Shown: positions 33,736 through 45,199 of the stretch, piece after piece
How the letters are laid out: every line of letters begins with the position of its first letter
Numbering within the stretch: the first letter of the stretch is position 1
Assembly: GCF_964204645.1 (NCBI RefSeq)
Contig: NC_134033.1
Location: 7,038,231 to 7,102,230 of the forward strand
Source of the DNA: Tubulanus polymorphus
Lineage: Eukaryota > Nemertea > Palaeonemertea > Tubulaniformes > Tubulanidae
DNA: 64,000 bases
Reading direction: 5' to 3'
Notes under the pieces: model-generated
Seen by the model: only the letters and a program-made list of their open reading frames with translations
The model's database searches: none
Told to the model about the DNA's origin: nothing
Program-made: the position numbers and the translations under genes

Positions 33736-35010
33736 GAAGTGCACTACTGAAGTTATGATGATATATATTGACGACGCACAAGATCAAATGATGCACAAGA
33801 CAATTTACTTGTATATGACATTAAGTTCTTTCACTACTGAAGTTGTGATGCTATATATTGACGGCGCACAAGATAAAATGATAACACAGGACAGTTTTCT
33901 CGTATTTATACGTATATTGTGTATCTTGTCTAACATTCAGTATATACGACTAACGCTGAATCCTATCTACATTATTTCTCTTTCACTTTTAGTATCAAAC
34001 TTGGTTTAGCGCAAGGTTTATTCCTCCGCCCCCTGAGTATTTGCGACCCCTAGTTTCTTCTGATGAAATACATCATATTAACCAATCTCTATAAAACTTG
34101 CCCACCCTAATTTTATTTTGAAAAATCTATTTAAGCTAGCTCTTCCCATTCTAGGAGTAATAACTTAAGAAATTCTGCGCCAGCTGCTGAAATACAGCCT
34201 ATCATGCACAAGACAATTCACTTGTATATGACATTAAGTTCTTATTATGTTGGTACCTAGGCATATTTTATAACCATGATAAATCAATTGCAAAGTTGTA
34301 GCTCATGACATGTTCTATGATTGTGGTGAGTTTCAAGGTCATTGGGTTTCGCATATGGTCACAAGGGGGCGATGAACCCCTCGTTTAGTGGAGATATAAA
34401 TATAATAATCTGCTGAGATTTGTAGTTGTCTCGTCAACATCCAAACGGCTCCCTCAACAATGGCAACAATTGCCCCAATCGACATATAAATGGGCAAGTA
34501 GCAGAACAGTTTCCCTTACTAAATTATTATAATAGATTGGGTGACTTACGAGAGCAAATTCTAATCATTATTCTATGAGTTTATGTGAAAATGATTTTGT
34601 ATCAATATTATTACCTAATTAGTAATAATGATATATAACGATGCACAAGATAAAATGATGCACAAGACAATTTACTTGTATATGACATTAAGTTATTTCA
34701 CTACTGAAGTTATGATGATATATATTGACGACGCACAAGATAAAATGATGCACAAGACTCTTTACTTGTATATGACATTAAGTTCATTCACTACTGAAGT
34801 TATGATGATATAAATTGACGATGCGCAAGATAAAATGATGCACAGGACAATTTACTTGTATATGACATTAAGTTCCTTCACTACTGAAGTTAGGATGATA
34901 TATATTGACGATGCGCAAGATAAAATGATGCAACAGGATAATTTACTTGTATATGACATTAAGTTCTTTCACTATCGAAGTTATGGCAGATTACACGGTT
35001 CACTGGCCCA

Positions 35011-36160
35011 ATGTCTAACAATTGTTGGAAAAACTTTTGTTCAGTCATTTGCCATTTTCTTGTCCTCATGAATTTGATAACAATGTTAACTGAAGGCAAG
35101 ATAACTGAAGGCAAGATGAATAAACATGCTTTTCCAGAAAAAATTTTTGTTTTGATGTCAGTAGTCGGTTCTAGTTATTGAAATATGTACCTGTTTGACA
35201 TGATTAAACTATAATACCTCCTTGAACCATTGAAGTGATATTTTAGCTAAAGGCATGTTTGAATGTGAACTATTAGTGCTATGAATTAACATTTTTGATA
35301 GCCATTGCTGATTTTGTGCAATGGGCCAATGAAAATTGTCCTGTAAAAAGACTGAAATGTACTGCGATTTTTTATCGTCACATCTAGATATGAAGCCAAT
35401 GTCAATAAATGATGCATTTTTAGACCATATGTCCTAGTCAGTCTCTCAAACAATAATAAAACCGTGCAATTCATAATCTAATGATTGAATAATAGCTTCC
35501 CAACTTAGCAACGCGAATGTATTTTTGACGGAAAGTGGAGCGAATGACTCAAGCATAAGCAACTTCAAAAGCAAATTAACAACGCAGAATTGTAGTTTTA
35601 AACGTATATTTGATATTCAATCAAGGACGCAGTCGATTGTTTTTACAGTCTTTGAAGTACTGGCCAATTGGATGTTACCATACAGTATTTTGAAGATGTG
35701 GTGACGGAGAGAATCTGTTTTTTATTTCGTCTTGAGAAGGTCCTACTGTTCACTAGTCTGTGTCAAAATATGAATTGAAATATAAAGGATGGAGTTAGTT
35801 TCCTTTCCCGATACTGTATTTATGCTTTTAATCATGAAGGATAATTGTGTTATAGCAATTATAGTAATAACCTACCACAGTTTCAAATTCACGTATTAGA
35901 AAACTGCAATTATCTTTAAATTCCAAATTTCATTTGAAAAGCGACGTCTATGCGCACTATCCCTAAAATGTCAGAATTCCGAAAACTAGGGTTCCACACG
36001 GTTAGAATCTTAAGTAAATAAGTTTCGTCCGAGCAAATGTATCCTTTAAGAAACTAACAGCGAAACTTCACGGGTTGCTAAGGTCTATTAATATTGATGG
36101 CCCTGTAGGAACCCTTTAGTCAATATATTCTCAGTTCCTAAATTATCTTTAACAGTAGAG
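35011..36160. other. Region with no recognised gene
   Basis: AT-rich non-coding sequence after the minisatellite. No protein signature, RNA gene or repeat was recognised; short open frames here (such as 35,286-35,474) look accidental. Confidence 0.45.
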
Positions 36161-36314
36161 ATGTACCGTGTTCATGATGCTTTGGACAAAATGACTAACA
36201 TTCACAGTAACATTTATGTTGTTAAACTAAGCCTACTTACTTATTCAAGAATAAAAGGCAGTATTAGGCAATCTGACTTCTGTTCAATTAACTATTCAAT
36301 CTTTTTTTTTATAG

Positions 36315-36780
36315 AAATGGAGATAGAATATGGATATGGTCTATTTAATGGGTATTGGTACCCGGCATGTATGATTTTAAATTCCAACATTAAAAAACTC
36401 CAATTTAATGATGGTGTGGTGAAAAAGGTAATTACACATTCTTCGAAGTTGAATTTCATTCCATTACCACTGCCTTTACATGATATTAATGTTACTTGCC
36501 AAAATGTACTCTTGCGTATTTACATGCTACATTGTGTTACTAAATTTAATGGAGCCAATGGCAAGTACATGTATTTGCAAGTTAGAACATTTGCCCCTTC
36601 ACGTGCAACCATGTTTTTCTTGGATTTTTAACAGATGAGAAAGAATAACTATGTCGCATGGCCAGTTTTGCCAGTTGGTTTGAGTGTCTGGAAAAATGAC
36701 TATCCGTATGGAACCATAATAGATAACCGCCTTGAAAGGTTTGGTAATTTGGTAGAGACCAATACGTGAATGCGAGAATG
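36315..36780 (+). pseudogene. Two exons of an unidentified host gene
   Basis: Exon 36,315-36,427 (after a T-rich tract and ATAG, before GTAATT) encodes MEIEYGYGLFNGYWYPACMI and onward; exon 36,635-36,780 (after TTTTTAACAG, before GTATGT) continues in phase with VAWPVLPVGLSVWKND. The aromatic-rich YWYPA..VAWPVL pattern is reminiscent of small chromatin-reader folds such as Tudor or Agenet, but I would not assign a family. An in-frame TGA lies at 36,767-36,769, so either the gene ends here or it is damaged. Confidence 0.4.
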
Positions 36781-37063
36781 GTATGTGTATATTTATTTTC
36801 ATTGGCCTAGGTCTCTAGCTGCAATCACACAAGACTTTTTTGCCCGGAACAACTGTTCACATGAGTGCCAAATGGGAATGACGTGCCTGTTATGTTTGAC
36901 CAAACATTTGATGATTCGTTTGATAATTTTCGGATTTGGCAGCCTAACAATCAAGTTGAAATGACATCGAAAATGAACTGGTATCGCTACGTTTCATGTT
37001 TACAGGTGTTATCGAGGAGATGGTAAAGACCTCTTCTTCAGCAACAGTGACAAGTACACATTG

Positions 37064-38390
37064 GTACGTTGAAAAAGAGTAAAATAGTATAATCTCTGAG
37101 AATATTTCATGAGGAAATTTAGATGTAAATCGTTTGAATAATAATAATGGTGTAATTATTTGTATTTTCATTTACAGGAAAAAAACAAACTCCCTTTGTC
37201 AAAAAGAGGTTTTTAGTTAATAATTTGATACGGTCTTTAATTTACTCTTGACCTCAAATTCTATTGATTTTAGATTATCTTTTGTATCCCATAAAAGTAT
37301 ATGACTGAATATGAATGTTTGATGATCTAAGGATCTGAGATCTCAAAAAAATATTATATAGAAGTGTGGTCAAGAGTTAAGTTATGCGTTTTTTGATTGC
37401 TTCTGTGTTTACGCCCTTTTTGAGATTTTGCAGATTTTCAGAGAAAAAATGTTGAAAGACATAAGGACGAGTTCTATCAAATTCTTTCAAATTTCATTTT
37501 CATAGTGTACTCTTCGGATATTCTTATATTTATATTCAATGCTATTAATCTTTTACTTTTTTTCAGTGAGTACCTGGACAAATACTTCACCGATAGTGAA
37601 AAGGAAAAAAGTTGAGTCGCTGGTACGAGGTGATGGGGGAATTACAGAACTTGAAAGTAATAGAAGCCGATAATTGTCAGGAACTACAAGGATCAGATGA
37701 TCGAGAAAAAATGCATTGGTATGTTGAAAAAGAAAATGATAGTCGATTCAAGTATAATTATCTCTTTTTCCCTAAGAATATGTCACAAGTAAATTTTGAT
37801 GTAAATCCTTTTTAGAATAATAATGGTGTGATTATTTTTTTTTTCATTTACAGGAAAGAAACAAACTCCCTTTGTCAAAAAGAGGTTTTTCAATTTTTTT
37901 TAGTCAATTATTTGATATGGTCTTTATTTTACTCTTGACCTCAAATGCTATTGATTTTAGATTATCTTTTGTATCTAATCAAAATATATGATTGAATATG
38001 AATTTTTGATGATCTAAAGATCTGAAATTTCAAAAAAATATTCTATAGAAACGTGGTCAAGAGTTAAGTTATGCGTTATTTTGATTGCTTCTGTGTTTAT
38101 GCCCTTTTTGAAATTTTGCAGATTTTCAGAGAAAAAAATGTTGAAAGACGTAAGGACGAGTTCTATCAAATTCTTTCAAATCTTGATAATGTACTTTTCT
38201 TTTATTCAATGTAAATAATCTTTAATATTTATCTAGTGAGTACCACGACAACTGCGTCACCGATAGTGAAACGGAAAAAAAATTTAGATGCAGGTACGAG
38301 GTGATGGGGTTATGATAGAGGTCGAAAGTAATGTTGTCGATAACCAGGAATTGCACGAATCAGATGATGCAGATTATACCCCTGATACTG
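37064..38390 (+). repeat. Tandem duplication of about 670 bases with exon-like segments
   Basis: Two copies of a unit containing TTTCATTTACAGGAAA, CAAACTCCCTTTGTCAAAAA, GTTATGCGTT and GACGAGTTCTATCAAATTC, offset by about 670 bases (37,183 against 37,854). Each copy ends with an exon-like piece starting after AG with GTGAGTACC and coding for an acidic peptide around TDSEKEK or TDSETEK. The copies differ at many positions, so the duplication is old. Confidence 0.75.
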
Positions 38391-38860
38391 AAATGTTACA
38401 AGTACAATTATCTCTTTTTCCCTTAGAACATTCCATGGTAATTTAGTCTTTCGAATAATAATGGTATGATTATTTCAGTTTGAACAGGATGTCGCCGATG
38501 ATAACCAGGAATTGCACTAATCAGATGATGCAGATTATACCCCTGATAGTGAAATGTTACAAGTATAATTATCTCTTTTTCCCTGAGAATATTCCATGGT
38601 AATTTTGTTTTTCGAATAATAATGGTATGCGTATTTCAGTTTGAACAGGAGGTCGCCGATTATAACCGGGAAGTGCACGAATCAGATGATGCAGATTATA
38701 CCCCTGATAATGAAAGCGAATATGATTCAGATACTTCTGCAGAGATACCAAATTATGAATCCAATCAGTTGAAGCAAGATAAATTACAAACCGAACTAAT
38801 CGCGATGTGGAAGGTCCTAGTGGAAATTTTGATATTGCATATAGATTACAGTTAAGATCG
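38310..38860 (+). pseudogene. Repeated acidic exons (NQELHESDDADYTPD type)
   Basis: Three similar blocks (38,335-38,460, 38,480-38,625, 38,640-38,860) each contain a segment coding for ADDNQELH.SDDADYTPD, followed by an intron-like stretch with TTACAAGTA.AATTATCTCT and a T-rich acceptor ending TTTCAG before TTTGAACAGG. The second block has a stop (TAATC) in the motif. The last is the longest (to ESEYDSDTSAEIPNYESN). It appears to be a Glu/Asp-rich host protein exon amplified in tandem; function unknown. Confidence 0.45.
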
Positions 38861-38942
38861 GGTGAGTAACATGATTGATGGTCGGTGATTTTAAAAATCA
38901 AGTTTTAGTTCATTTTTATACGTACAGTTTTTTTTTCTTTTA

Positions 38943-40162
38943 GTAACCATACCATACTAACCAATAATAATGGTAAGCGAAATTGTAGCAAGCATGATTA
39001 CTGTCTTTTCTGCGGAAATTGTTACAAATCCCGTATCATCGAACACATCAAATCAGTCCACTACGATAACCCAAGAGTGCAAAAGATGATGTTACTTCTT
39101 TTGGACTCGCTCGAGAGAAAGAAAGCTCAGAAACTTATTCAGAATGTAGGAAATTATAAGCATAACATAGAGGTGAGGATTCAAATGAGCCTAATAATGA
39201 GGGTTTTGGTTAAAAATTCAATTCTCAATCTTAGGTAAATTCAATTTCTGTTTGAAATACAGTAGAATCCTTAATATTCCATGGTACAGGCCGCTCCTGG
39301 GTGAATGTCTGAAATCAAATGCTGTATATCGGTAAATTTGAATTGGTCAGTGGTGGTCGATTTATGACTTTGCAATGGTGAGTCCTTTTTAAGTCTGATA
39401 CTAAATTCGGTATATCATTCCCATATTCGGGAAGTTTGAATTGGTCAGTGATGGTCAGTTTATTAATTTTTCCAAAAAATTTGTGCTTTCAATAGAACAT
39501 CGATCAGTGATTGGTTGACTTGGCTTACTTATCACAACTGCACAATTTAAAATGAGTTGACATATTATGGCTGCTGACTAGCTTTATCTTCCGATGACTG
39601 TCATCATAAAGCAATTCTGTTGTTTTAGTAACAATAAAAACCGATAAAGATCTTAATAGATCCACAAAAAGTTGATGTTTTAGGATCGCAACTATAAGGG
39701 CATCTCAATGATTGAAGTTGTTATAATCGCACCCACCTAGTATCATTAGTGAACTTTGAATTGTCACGACCTTATATATGATTAAATTTCTAAACTTTTT
39801 AAAGTAAACAAGAGAAGAGTTAGTGAATTGGTTATTGCTCGCCGTCCGACTAACAGGAAATATGTTGCATCAGGTTATTTACCATGTGAATATTATCTTG
39901 CGTTTTTGATGAAGGATTCATTATGGCAACATCTCTATGATTGTTTATTTCGGCCTCAGAATGAAAAACCCCCGATTCGTAATGCTGTACGAAATGGCAG
40001 AACCCATCTCCCGCATCTAAAACGAGGGGATGAACGCGAACAAAGTTTGGAAGAATTCTTCGGCGGTATGAAAGAGACGGCGGCGAATCCAGGGCTTGTC
40101 GCTATCTGCAGAAGTGATGAAAAGCTTTTGCATCAGACTTAATCGACCGAATGGGTCCGAAG
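38943..40162 (+). CDS. Zinc-binding protein gene interrupted by element 2 (3' part lost)
   Basis: Exon 38,943-39,171 (acceptor TTTTAG, donor GTGAGG) encodes a C2H2-like finger, YCLFCGNCYKSRIIEHIKSVH, and a helical stretch ending NVGNYKHNIE. A second exon from about 39,813 encodes ELVIARRPTNRK, a second Cys/His motif (LPCEYYLAFLMKDSLWQH) and RGDEREQSLEEFFGGMKE. I recognise the layout from an uncharacterised invertebrate family, often next to tyrosine-recombinase-like (Crypton-type) domains, that has finger, helix, then a YLPC..C..F..H motif; here the second Cys of that motif appears to be Tyr. About 20 bases past the last readable codons the terminus of element 2 begins. Confidence 0.45.
39172..39812. 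other. Intron-like spacer of the zinc-binding gene
   Basis: Begins with a GTGAGG donor. It holds two imperfect copies of a 100-base segment (AATTTGAATTGGTCAGTG.TGGTC near 39,335-39,365 and TTTGAATTGGTCAGTGATGG near 39,434). No open frame. Confidence 0.45.
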
Positions 40163-40565
40163 GAGTAATAGGGATAAAAGGCTTTCAAGCCAAAGGTCGA
40201 ACGGTCGAGCTCAAAACAAAACATTAAAAGTAATTTAAAACTATAATATATTTTCATAACCGTGTGTATTTTATATTATAACTAAATATTTATTCTAAGA
40301 TATCAATAATTTAAAAAGCATATTGTATTAAATCAATTGGTCGCTCCACTTCGCTACCGCTCCGCTCCGCGACCAATTGATTTATTTACAATACACAAAT
40401 TCATGTAATCAAATATATTTTAATAATAATTATTATTCTATTATTTAACTGAAATACACACGGTTATGAAAATATATTATAGTTTTAAATTACTTTTAAT
40501 GTTTTGTTTTTAATGAACTCGACCATTCAACCTTTAACCTGAAAGCCTATTATCCCTATTACTCT
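40163..40565. repeat. Terminal palindrome B (left end of element 2)
   Basis: A 403-base near-palindrome. The outer end reads GAGTAATAGGGATAAAAGGC and the inner end is its inverse; the centre (about 40,333-40,380) is a tight inverted repeat TCAATTGGTCGC..GCGACCAATTGA around a CT-rich, unpaired loop TCCACTTCGCTACCGCTCCG. The two arms carry mismatches and small length differences, so they are not a sequencing fold-back of one arm. The same arm is found once at the right end of the element. Confidence 0.9.
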
Positions 40566-40770
40566 TAAAGTAATCATATACATGAATAACATTTAAATTG
40601 GCAGATTATTCAATATAAAAGTATATATTTACAACATTATTTCAATATTTATATTTGTATGAGTTAGATTTTTAAACATTAAAAGTGTTAGTAAAGTGTG
40701 ATTGAAATAATACATAATATAAATCATTGAACTTCTAAAATCAATTTTAATAAAAATATTTTAGTATTAA
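40566..40770 (+). promoter_or_regulatory. Leader and class I promoter of element 2 polymerase
   Basis: Non-coding, AT-rich. Ends with TTCTAAAATCAATTTTAATA followed by AAAATATTTTAGTATTAAA and the ATG at 40,771. The segment TTTCAATATTTATATTTGTA and the CTTCTAAAATCAATTTA block recur upstream of the HNH gene (52,935-53,045), so both genes share a duplicated leader. Confidence 0.55.
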
Positions 40771-43700
40771 AATGGAAGCAAATAAGTACTACTGTCCAAC
40801 ATGTAATATCAATATAGATAAATCCCAAAAAGCAAGACACAATAAAACTAAAACACATTTAGAGAATAAATTGAAACTAGAATATAAAGATGATATATTA
40901 TAAACTAAATTAGATAGTTAAAGAATGAAAAAGAAACATACAAATGTGATACATGTAATCAATCATTCAGTGATAAAAGATATTATAATGAACATTTAAA
41001 ATCTAAAAGTCATATTAGAAATAAGAATAATGATATTTTAGGTGAAGATTATTTTGATAAAGATAATGATAAGAAACAGAAGACAATTAAAAGCATGAAA
41101 AATAAATTAAACAATAAAAGACCATACATGGAAGATGTAAGAAAATATATTAATTCATTAGATAATAAAAAAGATATAGAGATAACCGAAGCATTTAAAA
41201 GTGATATTGGCCCAGCAGCTATCGAGTTTAAATTTCATAAAGGAAAAACTTTAGAAGAAAATAAAAAACATTTAGAAAATATGAAAAATATTATAAAAAT
41301 AATAACTGATGTTGAATATCCTAAAATTAGTATATCTTCTAAAGTTAAATTCATAAAATCTGAAGATAAACCAATATATAATATAAATTCTCATTCACAA
41401 CATATTATATCTAAACAACATATAGATAAAAAAAAGAATATAGAGAAATATTTTGAAGGATCTGGTTTAATATTCGATGAAATAATATTTATGACTTTAC
41501 ATGTTTATAACACAAAATATAATAAGTTAACTAAATCAAAACGAATAGATGAAAATAATGTATCATATTATAAAGAACCAGATATTGAAGCATCAAGTTA
41601 TATTAAACTACCATTTAAAACTAATGCTGTAATAAATGTACAAAATGAAGATGATAAATGTTTTCTATGGGCTATAATAAGTTGTTTACACCCAGTTGAA
41701 GATTATAAACAACATAGTTTTAGATTAACTCATTATAAACAATTTGAAAATAATTATAAGATAGATAAGTATCCTGTTATAATTAAAAACATCCCAAAAA
41801 TAGAAAGAGATAATAATTTAAGAATAAATGTATTTGATTTAATCAAATTACCAAATACAAAAGGTAACAACATAAAACATTATACATTAGAACCTTTTTA
41901 CCTATCAAAAGATTATGATTCAAACGATGTTATAGATATACTATATTATGAGAATCATTATATGTGGATTAAACAAATAGATTTATTCTTTAGAACAGAA
42001 AGTGATCACCATAATAAAATATATCTTTGTAGAAAATGTTTACATAGATTCAGTAATGAAAGTACATTATTAAATCATAAACAATTATGTGAAAATCATG
42101 ATTATTGTAAATTAGTTTTACCAAATGAAAAGGATAAAATATTAGAATTCAAAAAATATGATTACAAAAATAAAGTACCATTTGTAATATATGGAGATTT
42201 TGAATCATTAAATAAAGAATTAACTGATCAAGAAAGAAAAGAAATATATTATAAAAGAAAGAAATTAAATTCTCATGAAAATGATTTTTCAGATGAACCA
42301 CCAATTACAAATACTATTAAAAAGATTCATCAATCAGCTGCAGCTTTCGGGTTATATATAAAATCTGATTATCCAGAACTAATTAAAAGTGAATATTATC
42401 ATTATAGAAATGAAAATGTTATCAATCATTTGTGTGACTTATTAATTGAATATGAAATAAGATGTAGTAAATTATTGAATACAAATATAGAAATTATAAT
42501 GACAGAAGAAGATAAAGAAGAATTTGCGTTTTCAGATAAATGTTATTATTGTGAAAAGATATTTAATTTTAGAGATAAAAAAGTAAGAGACCATGATCAT
42601 TCGAATGGAAAGTTTAGAGGCGCTGCACATGAGAATTGTAACTTACAAGCTAAGAAAATTAACTTTGTGCCAGTTATATTTCATAATCTATCAGGATATG
42701 ATGCGCATTTATTCATCAAACAGTTATGTCGTAAAATAGAAGAAATTAATAATGAAATAGAAAGATTAAATTCAAATAGATCAAAAGATAAAATACCAAC
42801 TTATAAATTTAGAATGTTAGCTAAAACATCTGAGAATTATATATCATTCCAATTTGGTTGCCTAAGATTTATAGATTCATATAGATTTTTAAATAGTTCA
42901 TTAGATAACTTATCAAAATCATTAGTTGATGATGAATTGAAAATATTAAAACAACACTATCCAAATAATGATGATTTTCAATTAATGAGATATAAAGGCG
43001 CAATTCCATATTCTTTCTATAAAAATCATAATGATTTCAATATAACTGAATTATTAAAAGAACAATTCTATGATGAATTAAAAAATGGATATGTTAAAGA
43101 TGAAGTATATAATAGAACATTGAATATTTGGAATCATTTCAAAATAGAAAATCATGGGCAATTAGTAGATATATATTTAAAATCAGATGTATTATTATTA
43201 ACCGATATATTCGAAAGGTTTAGAGATGTAAACCTAAAATATTTTAATATTGATCCTTGTCATTGTTATTCTAGTCCAGGTTTAACATGGGATTGTGGAT
43301 TAAAATTTACAGATATAAAAATGGATTTGTTAACAAATATAGATCAATTACTATTATTTGAAAAATCTATAAGAGGAAGAGTTTCAGGTGTATTAGGTGA
43401 TAGATATTTCAATGTAAATGATAACCCTGGATATAAGTTATTATATATAGATGCAAATAATTTATATGGTTGGGCAATGATGGAACCACAACCTTATGGA
43501 GTATTTGAAATAAGTGAAGTTTTACAGAATGAAAATAATGACAAATTTGATTGGAAGAAATGAATTCTGGATATTGCAGATGATTCAGATACTGGTTACT
43601 TTTTTGTTGTAGATTTAGAATATCCTGAACATATTAAATTAAAATCTAGAAATCTAGCATACTGTCCAGAACATAAAACTGTAACTCATGAAGAATTATC

Positions 43701-44799
43701 AAATTACCAAAAAAGAATTAAACCCGAAAATCATATTCATACGGAAAAGTTAATGGTAACTCAGGAAGACAAATATAATTATGTAGTACATTATAGAATG
43801 TTAAAGTTTTATTTGAATCAAGGAATGATTCTAAAAAAAGTACATAGATATATTTCATTCAGTCAATCTAAGTGGTTAGAAAAATATATAGATTTTAACA
43901 CCAAACAGAGAACTGAAGCTAAAACTGATTTCGAGAAAGATTTCTTCAAGTTAATGAATAATGCATTCTATGGTAAGACTTGTGAAAATATTAGAAATAG
44001 AAATGATATTGAGTTAGTCAGTAATGGTAAAAGAATTAGACATTTACAAACATATCCTAAGTTCATTGGTAACAGAATATTTGATGAAAATTTAGCTGCA
44101 GTTAAGATGAGAAGAACATCAATGAAATTTAATAAACCAATCTATGTTGGCGCATCAGTTTTAGAATTATCAAAATTACTAAGGTATGAATTCTATTATA
44201 ATGTATTACAACCACTTTTTGGAGAAAAACATATAGAAATATTATATTTTGATACCGACAGTTACATATTAAAGATAAAAACTGATAACATTACTGATGA
44301 TTTAAAAACATTAAAACATCATTTTGATTTCAGTAATTATCCTAAAGATCATGAATTGTTTAGCAATGATAATAAAAAAGTTCCCGGTAAACTCAAAGAT
44401 GAATTAGGCGGTGAAGAAATGATAGAGTTCATCGGTATTAGATCTAAAATGTATTCATATAAAACTAAAGAACATGAAGCTAAAAAGTTAAAAGGAATAA
44501 CCAAAAGTGTAGTAGAAAAGAATATTCATTTAAAAAAATTCAATTTCAAAGATTACATCAATTGTATATTCAATGAAGAAGTTAGAAAACATAAGATGAG
44601 ATGTTTAGGATCTGAAGATCACGAGATGTTTATTGAAGAAATTGAAAAGGTTAGTTTGAATCCATTTGATGATAAAAGATATATTTTAGATGATGGAATT
44701 CATACAGTCGCGTATGGTTGCAATTTTGATGAATATCTAAAATTTAAAAGAGCAGAAACAAGAGAGAATGAGATTATGAACAGGATTATAACGTGTTAA
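40771..44799 (+). pseudogene. Protein-primed family B DNA polymerase (element 2, intein-free)
   Basis: Replicative polymerase of the element. N-terminus: C2H2 finger YYCPTCNINIDKSQKARH, then an early stop and a frameshift near 40,900-40,925, a second finger CDTCNQSFSDKRYYNEH, then one long frame. OTU-like segment QNEDDKCFLWAI with a later HYMWIKQ; exonuclease motifs VIYGDFESLN and FHNLSGYDAHLF; between them a Cys/His HNH-like finger (CYYCEK..RDHDH..RGAAHENC). Palm: motif A LLYIDANNLYGW, motif B KLMNNAFYGKTCENIRN, motif C YFDTDSYILK with no intein. One in-frame stop at 43,561-43,563 splits the long frame. Ends at 44,799. Closest relatives are the PolBs of invertebrate Maverick-like elements. 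Confidence 0.93.
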
Positions 44800-44828
44800 T
44801 CAAATTTTAATAAAAATATGTATTATAA

Positions 44829-45182
44829 ATGGAGAGTAAACAAGCACACAGTGAGAACAACAAATTATTTCTAGATAGAATAAAAGATACTTCAAATGTC
44901 AAATCAGTAGATTATAAGTTTAAGAAGTTAAAAGAATTAACAATCCATAAGAAATATCTAATTACAAATATTGATACAGTTACTAACAAATATGGAGATA
45001 AATTAGTTATACACTTAGAATATGAAGGATTAAAAGGAAATACATATAAAGTCGGAACATATTTACCAGATAGATTTCATAGATTATCAAGTGAAGATTT
45101 AGAAGAATTATGTTCTGGTGATTTCTATTTCGTATACAAAGGTAAGAATGAAAAAGGGCACCATGAAATAGATTTCGAATAA
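44829..45182 (+). CDS. OB-like small protein, candidate ssDNA-binding protein
   Basis: A 117-residue intact frame. After a charged 35-residue N-terminus it is predicted beta-rich (LTIHKKYLITNIDTVTNKYG, LVIHLEYEGLKGN, YLPDRFHRLSSEDLEEL, FYFVYKGKNEKGHHEIDFE). The pattern of short strands with a KYGDKLVIHL turn looks like an OB fold, and its place next to the polymerase would fit a single-strand-binding role, but this is inference. Preceded by the class I signal CAAATTTTAATAAAAATATG then TATTATAAATG. Elements 1 and 3 have the zinc-finger gene at this spot instead. Confidence 0.5.
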   Translation: MESKQAHSENNKLFLDRIKDTSNVKSVDYKFKKLKELTIHKKYLITNIDTVTNKYGDKLVIHLEYEGLKGNTYKVGTYLPDRFHRLSSEDLEELCSGDFYFVYKGKNEKGHHEIDFE

Positions 45183-45199
45183 GAAAATATGTAAAATAA

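Larger units (their letters stand above)
33000..35010 (+). repeat. 90-bp minisatellite in two blocks with duplicated flank
   Basis: The unit, about 90 bases, contains ATGATATATATTGACGA, GCACAAGATAAAATGATG, CAAGACAATTTACTTGTATA and TGACATTAAGTTC. Copies occur at 33,276-33,450, 33,748-33,900 and 34,625-34,980. A flanking segment of about 250 bases (AACGGCTCCCTCAAC..ATAAATGGGC) precedes both the first block (33,060-33,280) and the last block (34,425-34,625), so a block of about 1.36 kb was duplicated. Because the unit is a multiple of three, one frame stays open across several units; I do not regard this as a gene. Confidence 0.85.

Noticed and set aside
33276-34980. Regularly repeated units that resemble a CRISPR array
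   Set aside because: Units are about 90 bases and contiguous, with no constant repeat alternating with unique spacers, and the context is a eukaryotic chromosome. It is a minisatellite.
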